From Streptomyces armeniacus (GTDB taxonomy: Bacteria; Actinomycetota; Actinomycetes; Streptomycetales; Streptomycetaceae), in contig NZ_CP031320.1 of assembly GCF_003355155.1 (NCBI RefSeq), positions 1,722,369 to 1,786,368 of the forward strand: DNA of 64,000 nucleotides, read 5' to 3'. The notes under the pieces were generated by a model, which was not told the DNA's origin, did not search any database, and was given only the letters and a program-made list of their open reading frames with translations. Numbering within the stretch: position 1 is the first letter of the stretch; every line of letters begins with the position of its first letter. The translations under genes and the position numbers were made by a program. This document shows, piece after piece, positions 1-8,067 of this stretch.

Positions 1-1023
1 GGCATACCCGCGCCACCCAGCCCGCGGCCGCTGATCGAGCTCGGTACGTCGTTCTGGGCGTCGAAGACGCTGCTGACCGCCGTCGAGATCGGCCTCTTCA
101 CCGGGCTCGCCGAAGGGCCCGTCACCGAGGACGCCCTGCGCGAGCGCTACGCGCTGCACGCACGCGGCGCCCGCGACTTCCTCGACGCCCTGGTGGCGCT
201 CGGCGTGCTGGACCGCGACGCCGGCGGCAGCTACCGCAACGCCCCCGCCACCGACCTCTACCTCGACGAGAACAAGCCCTCGTACCTCGGCGGCTGGATG
301 CGGCAGGCGAGCCGCCGGCTGTTCCACGCGTGGTCCGGGCTGACCGACAGCCTCCGCTCCGGCACCCCGCACATCGGCTGGAACAGCCAGGACTACTTCA
401 ACCGGCTCTACGAGAACCCGCGCGAACTCCTCGGCTTCATCGCCGCGATGGACGCCATCACCAACCACCTCGGCCCGGAGCTCGCCGCGCTCCTCGACTG
501 GCGGGCGCACAAGCAGGTCGTCGACGTGGGCGGCGCCCGCGGCAACCTCCTCGCGCACCTGCTGCCCGCACACCCGCACCTCGAGGGCGCCGTCTTCGAC
601 CTGCCCGACCTGAAGCCGCTCTTCGAGGCCCACATGGCGCAGCACGGGCTCGGCGACCGTACGCGCTTCGCCACCGGAGACTTCTTCGCCGACCCGATGC
701 CCGCCGCCGACGTCGTCGTCCTCGGCCACATCCTGCACGACTGGGACGCCGGGCAGCGCCGGGAACTGCTGCGCCGGGCGTACGAGGCGCTGCGCCCCGG
801 CGGCATGGTCGTCGTCTACGACCGCATGATCGACGACGCGCGCCGGGAGAACGCCACCGGGCTGCTCGGCTCGCTCAACCTCCTGCTGGTCACTCCCGGC
901 GGCTCGGAGTACACCGCCGCCGAGTGCCAGGAGTGGGCCGCGCAGGCCGGGTTCGCGTCGAGCGAGACCCTCCGGCTCGTGGACGGGCTGGAGACGGCGG
1001 TCGTCGCCCACAAGGCGGGCTGA
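1..1023 (+). CDS. SAM-dependent O-methyltransferase, 5' end cut by window
   Basis: Small-molecule O-methyltransferase of the acetylserotonin/hydroxyindole type, probably methylating a phenolic hydroxyl of a secondary metabolite with S-adenosylmethionine in the cytoplasm. The frame is open from base 1, so the start lies outside the window; a GTG at 193 is internal, because the preceding codons already encode the winged-helix/dimerisation domain (LIELGTSFWASKTLLTAVEIG). The catalytic domain shows the SAM motif VVDVGGARGN, the acidic strand FDLPD, and LGHILHDWD followed by the LRPGG loop, in the order normal for PF00891. A perfect hairpin terminator follows. The amide synthetase and DUF1772 genes beyond it, on the other strand, suggest a tailoring role at the edge of a biosynthetic cluster; that role is inferred. 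Confidence 0.88.
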   Translation, partial: GIPAPPSPRPLIELGTSFWASKTLLTAVEIGLFTGLAEGPVTEDALRERYALHARGARDFLDALVALGVLDRDAGGSYRNAPATDLYLDENKPSYLGGWMRQASRRLFHAWSGLTDSLRSGTPHIGWNSQDYFNRLYENPRELLGFIAAMDAITNHLGPELAALLDWRAHKQVVDVGGARGNLLAHLLPAHPHLEGAVFDLPDLKPLFEAHMAQHGLGDRTRFATGDFFADPMPAADVVVLGHILHDWDAGQRRELLRRAYEALRPGGMVVVYDRMIDDARRENATGLLGSLNLLLVTPGGSEYTAAECQEWAAQAGFASSETLRLVDGLETAVVAHKAG

Positions 1024-1048
1024 CCGTACGGTCACCACCGACGGCACC

Positions 1049-1085
1049 GCGGCTGCCCGGACGCCATACGCGTCCGGGCAGCCGC
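1049..1085. terminator. Perfect 16-bp hairpin, bidirectional terminator
   Basis: GCGGCTGCCCGGACGC is followed by the loop CATAC and its exact reverse complement. It sits between the convergent ends of the methyltransferase and the DUF1772 gene. There is no U tract, as is usual in Streptomyces. Confidence 0.85.
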
Positions 1086-1109
1086 ACCGCTGTGCCTGCG
1101 GAGGAGCCG

Positions 1110-1577
1110 TCAGCCCGAGAGCTCCACGCCGACCGCGAGCGCGTTGAGGGCGAAGCCGCTCACGGCGAGGACGGAGCGGACGGTGTTCCAGTACGACCAG
1201 GCGGCGCGCGGATCGCGCTGCTCCCAGTCGTCGGGCAGCCGGTCGGGATCGAGGCCCATCACCCACCGTTTGAGCGGTACGTTCCGGGTGACCGACACGG
1301 CCAGCACGCCCGCCGCCAGCGCCGCCGCGAGCGCGAACAGTGTCCGTGACACCGCCCCGGACGCGGCAGCCGCCAGCGCCGCGCCGCACAGCAGCGTCAA
1401 CGCGACGCACACCGGCTGGAACGGCTCGAACCGGTTGCCCCAGAACTGCTCCACGCGCACGTACTGTTCGGCCGGCAGCCAGCGCAGCATCGGCATCCCG
1501 CCGAGGACGGCCCACAGCAGGACGCCGGCGGCCAGCCCGTTGGCGGCGAGGGCGAGGGGCGCGAGCACGGGAATCAT
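1110..1577 (-). CDS. DUF1772 family membrane protein (anthrone-oxygenase-like)
   Basis: A 155-residue protein with four hydrophobic segments (about 5-28, 57-73, 80-97 and 137-152) and the internal motifs EQFWGNRFEPFQP and TRNVPLKRW, matching the DUF1772 layout. Some members of this family are anthrone oxygenases that introduce a quinone oxygen into aromatic polyketides; others are uncharacterised. It lies 61 bp downstream of the amide synthetase gene on the same strand, probably in the same transcript. Beside an O-methyltransferase and a SARP, an oxygenation role in an aromatic polyketide pathway is plausible, but the sequence alone does not prove catalysis. Confidence 0.7.
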   Translation of the reverse strand: MIPVLAPLALAANGLAAGVLLWAVLGGMPMLRWLPAEQYVRVEQFWGNRFEPFQPVCVALTLLCGAALAAAASGAVSRTLFALAAALAAGVLAVSVTRNVPLKRWVMGLDPDRLPDDWEQRDPRAAWSYWNTVRSVLAVSGFALNALAVGVELSG

Positions 1578-1638
1578 GCGCGCGCTCCTTCCGTACGGGC
1601 TTCCCCGCGGGCGCCGCCCGCCCCGCCGCCGGCCCGGG

Positions 1639-3498
1639 TCACAGCGCCAGCCGCGGCCGGTACAGCCGCAGCCACGTGTCGGTCTGCAGGATCATCTCCA
1701 CGTCGGCCCGGCTCTGCCAGCCCGTCGCCAGCTTCTCCACGTCCGCCACCGCCTCGCGCGCGGCCTGCACGTCGACGAGCGGCAGCACGGGCGCCGCCGG
1801 GTCGTCCAGCAGCGCCGTCAACTCGTCCCGCAGCGCCCGCGCGTGGGCTGTGTCCGGGGTGGACGGGAACGGGTTCTTCGGGCGCTCCAGGATCCGGGCC
1901 GGGACCAGTCCGCTCGCCACCTCCCGCAGAAGACTCTTCGATCTGCCGTCGAAGTTCTTCATCGACCACGGGATGCCGTACGCGTACTGCATCAGCTCCG
2001 GGTCGGCGAACGGCGCCCGGAACCGCAGCCCGTGCGACGAGGTCAGCCCGTCGTCCTGGGCGAGGCCCATCTCCATCCAGCCGCGCAGATACAGATAGCT
2101 GATCTCGCGCATCCGCCGGTCGCGCGCGCTCTCCGGCGGCCCCTCGCCGTCGGGCGGCACCGGCATGTCCGCGACCTCCTCCTCGAAGCGGGCCTCGCAG
2201 TACGCGGGCAGATCGAGGAGGCCGAGCAGGTCCGGCGCGAACAGCCCCGAGCCCACCCCGCCGCTGCGCACGTGCAGTTGGGCGGACGCCACCCACGGCA
2301 GCGTCCGCCGTGCGACCACCTCGGGGTCCTCCAGCCGCAGGAAGGCGCCGAACAGGGTGTCGGCCCACTCGCCCATCACGGTCACCGGAGTGGCCGAGGC
2401 CACCGACCGGAAGAACACGTGCAGCGCCGTCGTCATCTCCCCCACGGGGCACGGCAGATCGGGGTACGCCTGCAGGGCCGCCGCCCGCGCCGTACCGCCC
2501 AGCAGCTCCGCACGGTCGAGCTGCACGTCCTGGTGCTCGGTGCCGAGTTCGCGTGCCAGCTCGATGGCGAACGTGCTGTCGTCGGTCCCGGACCGGCGCG
2601 CGTTCGCGGAGTGCTCCTTGAAGTCCACGGAGAGCGTCTGCACCCGGCCGCCGCCGCGCCGCTCCGTCTCCCGCAGGGCGAGCGCCGTGATCAGGCTGGA
2701 GTCCAGCCCCCCGGACAGCATGATGCTGACCTCGGGGCCGCCGACCGCCAGCCGCCGCGCGACCGACGCGGACAGCAGTTCGCGTACGCGCTCCACCGTC
2801 GTCTCCAGGTCGTCGGTGTGCGGCCGGCCCTCCAGCCGCCAGTACCGGTCGGCGGTACGGCCCTCGCGGCCGACCCGCAGCAGCTCGCCCGGCAGCAGCT
2901 TCCGCATCCCGCGGAACACGGCGTGCCCGGGGGTGCCCGCGAACGACAGCACCTCGCGCAGCCCGTCCGCGTCGACCGTCACGTCCACCGCGGGGTGCGC
3001 CAGCAGCGCCTTCGGCTCGGAGGCGAACAGCACACCGCGCGGCGTCGGGTAGTAGTAGAGCGGCTTGATGCCCACGGGGTCGCGGGCGAGCAGCAGTTCG
3101 TCCGTACGCTCGTCCCACAGGCCGAACGCGAACACCCCGCTCAGCTCCCGTACGCAGGCGGGACCCCACGCCAGATACGCCGCCAGCACCAGGTCCGCGT
3201 CGCCGTCCCCGTCGGGGCGCCGGCCGCGGGCGATCACCGCGTCGCGCAGCGCCGCGCGGTCGTACAGCTCACCGTCGAAGACCAGCACCGCGGCGGCGCC
3301 CGGGGCGCCGGTGGCACACCGCCGCAGGCCCTGGCCCTCGGCGGCGAGCCGCCGGTGGCCCAGCACGGCCCGCTGGCCCGCCCACAGCGCCTCGCCGTCC
3401 GGACCGCGCGCCGCCAGGGCACCGGTCATCCGGCGTACGAGCGCCGCGTCCCGCTGGAGTTCGCCGCCGTGGTCCACCCATCCCGTGATTCCAGCCAT
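1639..3498 (-). CDS. Asparagine-synthetase-like amide synthetase without glutaminase Cys
   Basis: A 619-residue protein with the two-domain layout of glutamine-dependent asparagine synthetase: an N-terminal class II amidotransferase domain (1 to about 210) and a C-terminal ATP-pyrophosphatase domain with the SGGLDSS loop near residue 257. The family begins Met-Cys-Gly-Ile, and Cys2 is the glutamine-hydrolysing nucleophile after Met removal. Here the start reads MAGITGWV, so the nucleophile is Ala. The start is well fixed by GGAGG nine bases upstream. Loss of Cys is known in beta-lactam synthetase and some amide-forming homologues, where the synthetase domain adenylates a carboxylate and uses an amine or ammonia directly. 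I infer an amide- or lactam-forming tailoring enzyme rather than primary asparagine synthesis. Lasso-peptide cyclases are also in this superfamily, but no precursor or protease gene is seen nearby. Confidence 0.85.
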   Translation of the reverse strand: MAGITGWVDHGGELQRDAALVRRMTGALAARGPDGEALWAGQRAVLGHRRLAAEGQGLRRCATGAPGAAAVLVFDGELYDRAALRDAVIARGRRPDGDGDADLVLAAYLAWGPACVRELSGVFAFGLWDERTDELLLARDPVGIKPLYYYPTPRGVLFASEPKALLAHPAVDVTVDADGLREVLSFAGTPGHAVFRGMRKLLPGELLRVGREGRTADRYWRLEGRPHTDDLETTVERVRELLSASVARRLAVGGPEVSIMLSGGLDSSLITALALRETERRGGGRVQTLSVDFKEHSANARRSGTDDSTFAIELARELGTEHQDVQLDRAELLGGTARAAALQAYPDLPCPVGEMTTALHVFFRSVASATPVTVMGEWADTLFGAFLRLEDPEVVARRTLPWVASAQLHVRSGGVGSGLFAPDLLGLLDLPAYCEARFEEEVADMPVPPDGEGPPESARDRRMREISYLYLRGWMEMGLAQDDGLTSSHGLRFRAPFADPELMQYAYGIPWSMKNFDGRSKSLLREVASGLVPARILERPKNPFPSTPDTAHARALRDELTALLDDPAAPVLPLVDVQAAREAVADVEKLATGWQSRADVEMILQTDTWLRLYRPRLAL

Positions 3499-3644
3499 AC
3501 CGTTCCGCCTCCAGGCTCAGCCATACGGACCTCGCCGTGCGCCCGCCCGTGGCGCGGCGCACGGCCTTGGCCACATGCTGTCCGGACCCGCTCAAGGGGG
3601 AGGTCGAGGACGGCTGACGGGGCGGTACGGGCTGCGGAGGCGTT

Positions 3645-3956
3645 CTACGTGAGCAGGTGCGGTGCGTGGGCGGCGACCGCTTCCCGCAGCTGCTTCATCG
3701 ACGGGTTGACCATGGCCTTGCCCGCCACGGTCACCGTCGGCACGGTCTCGTTCCCGTCCGCGACCGAGCGGACGAACGCCGCCGCCTCGGGGTCCTGACG
3801 GATGTTCACCTCTGTGTGCTCGAGCTTCGCGCGGCGCAGGCGGAAGCGCAGATGCACGCAGAACATGCAGCCGGGCCGCCAGTACACGACCACGCCGTCC
3901 TCGAGTGCGCGCGCCGTGCCCTCCTGGTCCGTGCCGACCTCTTTGTCCTCGGCCAT
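3645..3956 (-). CDS. Mycoredoxin/glutaredoxin-like protein
   Basis: A 103-residue thioredoxin-fold protein. Strand VVVYWRPGCMFCVHL carries a CxxC redox motif (CMFC) where actinobacterial mycoredoxins usually have CPYC or similar. ETVPTVTV supplies the cis-proline and KAMVNPSMKQL the C-terminal helix region of the actinobacterial glutaredoxin family. Such proteins reduce mycothiol mixed disulfides in the cytoplasm. The ATG at 3956 is preferred over the overlapping TTG three bases earlier because GAGGGGG lies six bases upstream. It is followed on the same strand by the amide synthetase gene after about 146 bp. Confidence 0.85.
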   Translation of the reverse strand: MAEDKEVGTDQEGTARALEDGVVVYWRPGCMFCVHLRFRLRRAKLEHTEVNIRQDPEAAAFVRSVADGNETVPTVTVAGKAMVNPSMKQLREAVAAHAPHLLT

Positions 3957-4028
3957 CAATGCCCCCTCAGGTGTGCGCGGCCGGCCCGCGCGACGCTGCC
4001 CAGCGTAGGGGAGCGGTGGCGCCGCGGT

Positions 4029-4673
4029 TCACGGGCCGCCGCGCAGATAGGTGAGTACGGCGAGCACGCGGCGGTGGTCGCCCGCGCTCTGGTCCAGACT
4101 GAGCTTGGTGAAGATCGCGCCGATGTGCTTGGAGACGGTGGCGTCGGTCAGCGAGAGTTCCCGTCCGATCGCGGCGTTGGAGCGCCCCCGCGCGATCAGC
4201 TCCAGCACCTCCCGTTCGCGCGCCGACAGCTGGGCGAGCGGGTCGCGGCGGCGCGCCACCAGCCTCCGGACCACCTCCGGGTCGACGACGGTGCCTCCGG
4301 CGGCGACTTCCTCCAGCGCGGCGACGAACTCCCGGCCGTTCGACACCCGGTCCTTGAGCAGGTAGCCCGTACCCGCGCCGCCCGCCTCGAGCAGCTCGGC
4401 GACGTACACCGTCTCGACGTACTGGCTCAGCACCACGATCGGCAGCCGGTCCAGCCGCGCGCGCAGTTCCACGGCGGCCCGCAGGCCCTCGTCGGAGAAG
4501 CCGGGCGGCATCCGCACGTCGGTGACGAGCAGGTCCGGCGCGTAGCCGTCGACGGCGGCGGTCATGGCGCCGGTGTTGTCGACGGCCGCCACCACCTCGT
4601 GCCCGAGGTGGCCGATGAGCCCCACGAGGCTCTCCCGGATCAGCCCGGAGTCCTCCGCCAGGACGATCCGCAT
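4029..4673 (-). CDS. NarL/FixJ-family response regulator
   Basis: A 214-residue two-component response regulator. The receiver domain (1 to about 120) has the acidic pair AEDS near the N-terminus, the phosphoacceptor Asp52 in LLVTDVRMPP and the conserved Lys107 in YLLKDR. The C-terminal LuxR-type helix-turn-helix (about 148-205) reads LSAREREVLELIARGRSN and ends TVSKHIGAIFTKLSL. It is encoded nine bases downstream of the histidine kinase, so the two form a cognate pair. The targets are unknown; the divergent membrane-protein gene and the nearby cluster genes are candidates. Confidence 0.95.
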   Translation of the reverse strand: MRIVLAEDSGLIRESLVGLIGHLGHEVVAAVDNTGAMTAAVDGYAPDLLVTDVRMPPGFSDEGLRAAVELRARLDRLPIVVLSQYVETVYVAELLEAGGAGTGYLLKDRVSNGREFVAALEEVAAGGTVVDPEVVRRLVARRRDPLAQLSAREREVLELIARGRSNAAIGRELSLTDATVSKHIGAIFTKLSLDQSAGDHRRVLAVLTYLRGGP

Positions 4674-4682
4674 GGCGCTCCC

Positions 4683-6044
4683 TCAACCGTGTCGTGGCGC
4701 CACGCAGGGGATCTCCGTACGCAGCACTGTCGGGCCGCCCTCCGGGCTCGACAGCAGCAGTCCGCCCACTCCGGCGACCCGCTCCGCCAGGCCGCGCAGC
4801 CCGCTGCCGCGCTCCGGCGCGGCGCCGCCCGTACCGGCGTCCTCGATCTCCAGCACCAGGTTATCCCCGGCCACCCAGCCGCGTACCCAGGCGCGGTCGC
4901 AGCCGCTGTGCTTGGCGACGTTCGCCAGCGCCTCGCTGACCACGAAGAACCCGGTGCTCTCCGTACGGTCCGGCAGCCTGCCCGCGATCCGCAGGTTCAC
5001 GTCCACGGCGAAGGTCTGACGGCCCGCCAGCTCGTCCACGGCCACCGCCAGGCCGCGTTCCGTCAGCACGTGCGGATGGATGCCGTGCACCAGCTCGCGC
5101 AGCTCGGCGAGGGTCTGCGCGGCCTCGTGCTGCGCCTTGTCCAGGAACGCGCCGAGCGGCCGTACGGAGCCGTCCGGGGCCGCCGTCTCCTCCAGCCGCA
5201 TACGGGCCATGTCGAGCGTCATGGTCAGCCCGATCAGCCGCTGCTGGGTACCGTCGTGCAGGTCGCGTTCGATGCGCCGCCGCTCGGCGTCGAACGCGTC
5301 GACCAGCCGTCCGCTCGCCGGCACCGGCTCCATCGCCCCGGCGCCGGGCGTCGGCGCGGGCGCGAGCAGGCGGCGTACGAGCGTCAGCCGTACGGCCGCC
5401 ACCGCGGTCAGCGCATACGCGGCCGCCACCAGGACGAGGGCGGCGAACCCGGTCACGGCGAGCGCGGAGCCGGGGGAGCCGACCTCGACGTTCAGGACGG
5501 TCACGGTGCCGTCGCCGGCGAACAGCGCGTACCACAGCGGGGCGGGCAGCAGCGTCGCGGCGGCGACGGGCGCGGCGACGGTCAGGAAGTCCAGCGGCCA
5601 CAGGACGGTGGCCGACAGCAGCACGTACCGCAGCTCCCGCCAGGTCGCCGGCTCCCGCCAGCGCACCCGCAGCCAGGTGCGCAGCCCCACGTCGCCCAGC
5701 ACGCGGTGCGGGGAGCGGACCGGCCGTACGCCCAGCAGCCGCACCCGGCGCCGTTCGACCGCGCCGGCGGCGACGCCGGACACGCTCACGCCCGCCAGCA
5801 GCACCAGCCCGAGCAGTACGGGGCTGAGCAGCACGCCGAGCGGCACGGTGACCGTCACCACCAGCAGTGTGCAGGCGCCCGTGACGGCGCCGGAGGCGGC
5901 GTACACGGCGCAGCGCCAGGGCAGCGCGGAGCCGACGAAGCGCTGCGGGCGCGCGGCCATGGCGCGGCGGAGTGCGGCCGGCGCGGCCGGTGCGGCCGGT
6001 GCGGTCGTCACCGCCGGTGCGGCGCCTGCTCGGACGTCGTCCAT
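4683..6044 (-). CDS. NarL-type sensor histidine kinase (HisKA_3)
   Basis: A 453-residue membrane sensor kinase. Residues 1-30 are Ala/Pro-rich; hydrophobic segments follow at about 44-90, 145-170 and 185-215, giving a compact membrane sensor without a large extracellular domain. The dimerisation/phosphoacceptor motif RRIERDLHDGTQQRL places the phospho-His near residue 263. The ATP-binding domain has the N box EALANVAKHSG, an IEDAGTG G1-like box and GSGLRGLAERV. It is directly upstream of the response regulator on the same strand. A perfect inverted repeat lies about 40 bp before its start and may be an autoregulatory site. Confidence 0.93.
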   Translation of the reverse strand: MDDVRAGAAPAVTTAPAAPAAPAALRRAMAARPQRFVGSALPWRCAVYAASGAVTGACTLLVVTVTVPLGVLLSPVLLGLVLLAGVSVSGVAAGAVERRRVRLLGVRPVRSPHRVLGDVGLRTWLRVRWREPATWRELRYVLLSATVLWPLDFLTVAAPVAAATLLPAPLWYALFAGDGTVTVLNVEVGSPGSALAVTGFAALVLVAAAYALTAVAAVRLTLVRRLLAPAPTPGAGAMEPVPASGRLVDAFDAERRRIERDLHDGTQQRLIGLTMTLDMARMRLEETAAPDGSVRPLGAFLDKAQHEAAQTLAELRELVHGIHPHVLTERGLAVAVDELAGRQTFAVDVNLRIAGRLPDRTESTGFFVVSEALANVAKHSGCDRAWVRGWVAGDNLVLEIEDAGTGGAAPERGSGLRGLAERVAGVGGLLLSSPEGGPTVLRTEIPCVAPRHG

Positions 6045-6081
6045 GATCCATCCAGCGTAGAAGCGGGGCGCCCGCGGCGCA

Positions 6082-6097
6082 GTAGAGCTATCTCTAC
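6082..6097. promoter_or_regulatory. Inverted repeat upstream of sensor kinase
   Basis: GTAGAG and CTCTAC are separated by four bases, in the divergent intergenic region between the kinase gene (start 6044) and the membrane-protein gene (start 6200). Its position suits an operator for the response regulator; this is inference from position and symmetry only. Confidence 0.4.
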
Positions 6098-6199
6098 CCC
6101 GGACCTACGGACAGCTCTGATGTGCCGCGCCCGGGCCGCGTGGTCCGCTCGTAGGCAGCGGACGGCGGCAGGGCGCGCGTCCGCGCCGAGGAGGACACG

Positions 6200-6880
6200 G
6201 TGACCGACCAAGCACCCCCCAAGAAGCGCGCGCTGACCTGGCGGATGCGCCCCCGTACCCGTAAGACGTGGCTGTTCTGCCACGTCGCGATCTCCGTGGG
6301 CTGGCTCGGGGGCGCGTACGCGATGCTGATGATGGCCATCGCGGCGCGTACGTCCGCGGGGGAGCACCTGCGGCCCGCGGCCTACGAGTTGATGCACCTC
6401 AGCGACACCGTGATCATGATCCCGTGTGCCCTGGGCACCCTGATCACCGGCCTGGTCACCGGGCTGTACGGCAAGTGGCGGGTGCTGCACCACTGGTGGG
6501 TGCTGGACAAGCTGGTGCTGACGGTCGGCGCGGCCGTGTTCGCGTACGTCTACATCGCGCAGTCCGTCAAGGAGGCCCTGGCCCGTACGGAGGCGGACTA
6601 CGCCGCGGACATCGGCGTGCTGGAGGACGGCGTGATCGCCGGGTCCGCCGGCATGCTGGTGCTGCTGACCACGACCACGCTGCTGTCGACGTTCAAGCCG
6701 TGGGGGCGCACCCGCTGGGGCCGCCGGGCGAAGGACAGCCGGCAGCCGGGCGCCGCGCCGCGGCCGGAGCGGCGGGAGCGGCCGGAGCGGCAGCGCGCGG
6801 TGGGCCGGACGCAGGGCGCGTCCGCGGCCCGGACCGAATCGGCGGCTCAGGGCGTGTCCTCGGGCGGCGGCACCCCTTAG
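6200..6880 (+). CDS. Four-helix integral membrane protein, function unknown
   Basis: A 226-residue protein. The GTG start follows GAGGAGGACACG, a strong ribosome site. Hydrophobic segments occur at about 26-46, 70-90, 103-121 and 147-165, with HVAISVGWLGGAYAM, PCALGTLITGLVTG and WWVLDKLVLTVGAAVFAYVY, a pattern common in small actinobacterial membrane proteins resembling DUF2269. The C-terminal 50 residues are charged and low complexity (RPERRERPERQR). It is divergent from the sensor kinase operon and ends five bases before the convergent SARP gene. Topology is clear; function is not. Confidence 0.75.
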   Translation: MTDQAPPKKRALTWRMRPRTRKTWLFCHVAISVGWLGGAYAMLMMAIAARTSAGEHLRPAAYELMHLSDTVIMIPCALGTLITGLVTGLYGKWRVLHHWWVLDKLVLTVGAAVFAYVYIAQSVKEALARTEADYAADIGVLEDGVIAGSAGMLVLLTTTTLLSTFKPWGRTRWGRRAKDSRQPGAAPRPERRERPERQRAVGRTQGASAARTESAAQGVSSGGGTP

Positions 6881-6885
6881 CGGCC

Positions 6886-7680
6886 TCAGGCGGGGCGTGG
6901 ACCGACGCGTGCGTCCGGATGGCAGGACAGGGAGGGGAAGTTGTCCATCAGCACCCGCTGCTGGATCTCCTTGAGCGCCCTGGTCGGCTCCACGCCCAGG
7001 TCCCGCTGGAGCGTACGGCGCAGCCGCTGGTACACCTCCAGTGCCTCCCGGCGGCGTCCGCCCATCGCCAGCGCCCGCATGAGCTGGCCGTGCAGCTGCT
7101 CGTTGAAGGGGTACAGCAGGATGAGGGACGTGATCTCGGCGACCAGCTCCCGGTGCCGTCCCGACCGCAGTCCGGCCTCGATCCACAGCTCCAGGGCCTC
7201 CATGCGGAACTCCTCGAGGCGCGCCGCGTGCGCCTGCAGCAGGGGCCCGCGCGGCACGTCCGCGAACGCGGCGCCGCGCCACATCGGCTGCGCCTGGGAC
7301 AGCAGTTGGAGCGCGTTCTCCGGGTCCATGGCGAGGCAGGTGCGGGCGCGTTGCACGGCCTGTTCGAAGCGGTACATGTCGATGTTCTCGACGTCCGCCC
7401 GAATCAGATAACCGGAAGGGCAGGTGGCGATCAGATCCATGGCTTTCCAGTCGTCCCCGACCAGCCGGCGGCGCAGCTGGTAGACGTAAGTCTGAATCGT
7501 CGTGGCCAGTCTGGCCGGGGGCGATCCACTCCATAACTCCGAGGTAATCGTCTCCGTGGAAGTCACCCGATTCGCATTCGTCAGCAGCAGTACGAGCAGT
7601 TGCCGCTGCTTCGGCGCGGACGGGACGCAGTCTCCCGCGTCCCCGATTACTTCGAGTCGGCCCAGAACGTTGAACTTCAC
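6886..7680 (-). CDS. SARP-family transcriptional activator with TTA codon
   Basis: A 264-residue Streptomyces antibiotic regulatory protein. From the GTG at 7680 it begins MKFNVLGRLEV, the typical SARP start; GAGTGAGG lies eight bases upstream. The OmpR-type winged helix (about 1-95) includes PKQRQLLVLLLTNANRVTS and TIQTYVYQLRRRL; the bacterial transcriptional activation domain (about 100-250) includes YPFNEQLHGQLMRAL and LQRDLGVEP. SARPs activate pathway genes at heptameric repeats near the -35 region. Codon 49 (bases 7536-7534) is TTA, the rare leucine codon read by the bldA tRNA, so translation should depend on bldA. I noticed no other in-frame TTA in the window. Its presence supports a biosynthetic cluster extending to the left. 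Confidence 0.93.
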   Translation of the reverse strand: MKFNVLGRLEVIGDAGDCVPSAPKQRQLLVLLLTNANRVTSTETITSELWSGSPPARLATTIQTYVYQLRRRLVGDDWKAMDLIATCPSGYLIRADVENIDMYRFEQAVQRARTCLAMDPENALQLLSQAQPMWRGAAFADVPRGPLLQAHAARLEEFRMEALELWIEAGLRSGRHRELVAEITSLILLYPFNEQLHGQLMRALAMGGRRREALEVYQRLRRTLQRDLGVEPTRALKEIQQRVLMDNFPSLSCHPDARVGPRPA

Positions 7681-7895
7681 CACACACACCTCACTCAAGT
7701 CACCGCGAAAAAGAAACACTTCACACCGTCCGGCCACGGAGCCGTGGGGACGGTGTACGGCGTACGGCGGAACATGTGCCCCGGGAGTCACTTCTGCCTC
7801 AACCGGTGTAAAACACCCCGCATGCTCCGTGCGCAACCGCATGCTCGCCGGTCCCCCTGTCCCCCGCTGCGCGAGGGCGCCGACCGCCCCCGCGC

Positions 7896-7911
7896 CACTG
7901 AATAATCAGTG
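7896..7911. promoter_or_regulatory. Inverted repeat CACTGA-N4-TCAGTG
   Basis: Six-base perfect arms around ATAA, 216 bp upstream of the SARP start. A possible protein-binding site near the SARP promoter; no regulator can be assigned. Confidence 0.35.
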
Positions 7912-8043
7912 TCGTAAGTGTTTCGCCAAATCGTCTATGACGATCCCTAGTTTGCCCCGCAGGCCACCCGGCAGCGGGAATGCAACGGAGCAGAGCGGAA
8001 ACGCATCCCCCATTTCCGGCGGTCGTGACTCATCATGTTCACG

Positions 8044-8067
8044 ACCGGTCCGGTACTACCGACCGGT
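8044..8067. promoter_or_regulatory. Near-perfect 24-bp palindrome, receptor-operator-like
   Basis: Arms ACCGGTCCGGTA and TACCG-ACCGGT surround a single C; symmetry is broken by one missing base. The bottom strand reads GGTCGGTA, the core of the published ArpA-type gamma-butyrolactone receptor consensus, although the outer consensus positions do not match. TetR-family receptor sites often control SARP genes, and this one lies about 370 bp upstream of the SARP start. Assignment is tentative. Confidence 0.4.

Noticed and set aside
193..1023. Complete methyltransferase starting at GTG 193
   Set aside because: The frame is open to base 1 and upstream codons encode the conserved dimerisation domain, so the gene is truncated by the window.
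3657..6203. Long open frame antisense to the glutaredoxin and two-component genes
   Set aside because: Arg/Gly/His-rich translation with no family motifs; it mirrors the wobble-GC pattern of the real genes on the other strand.
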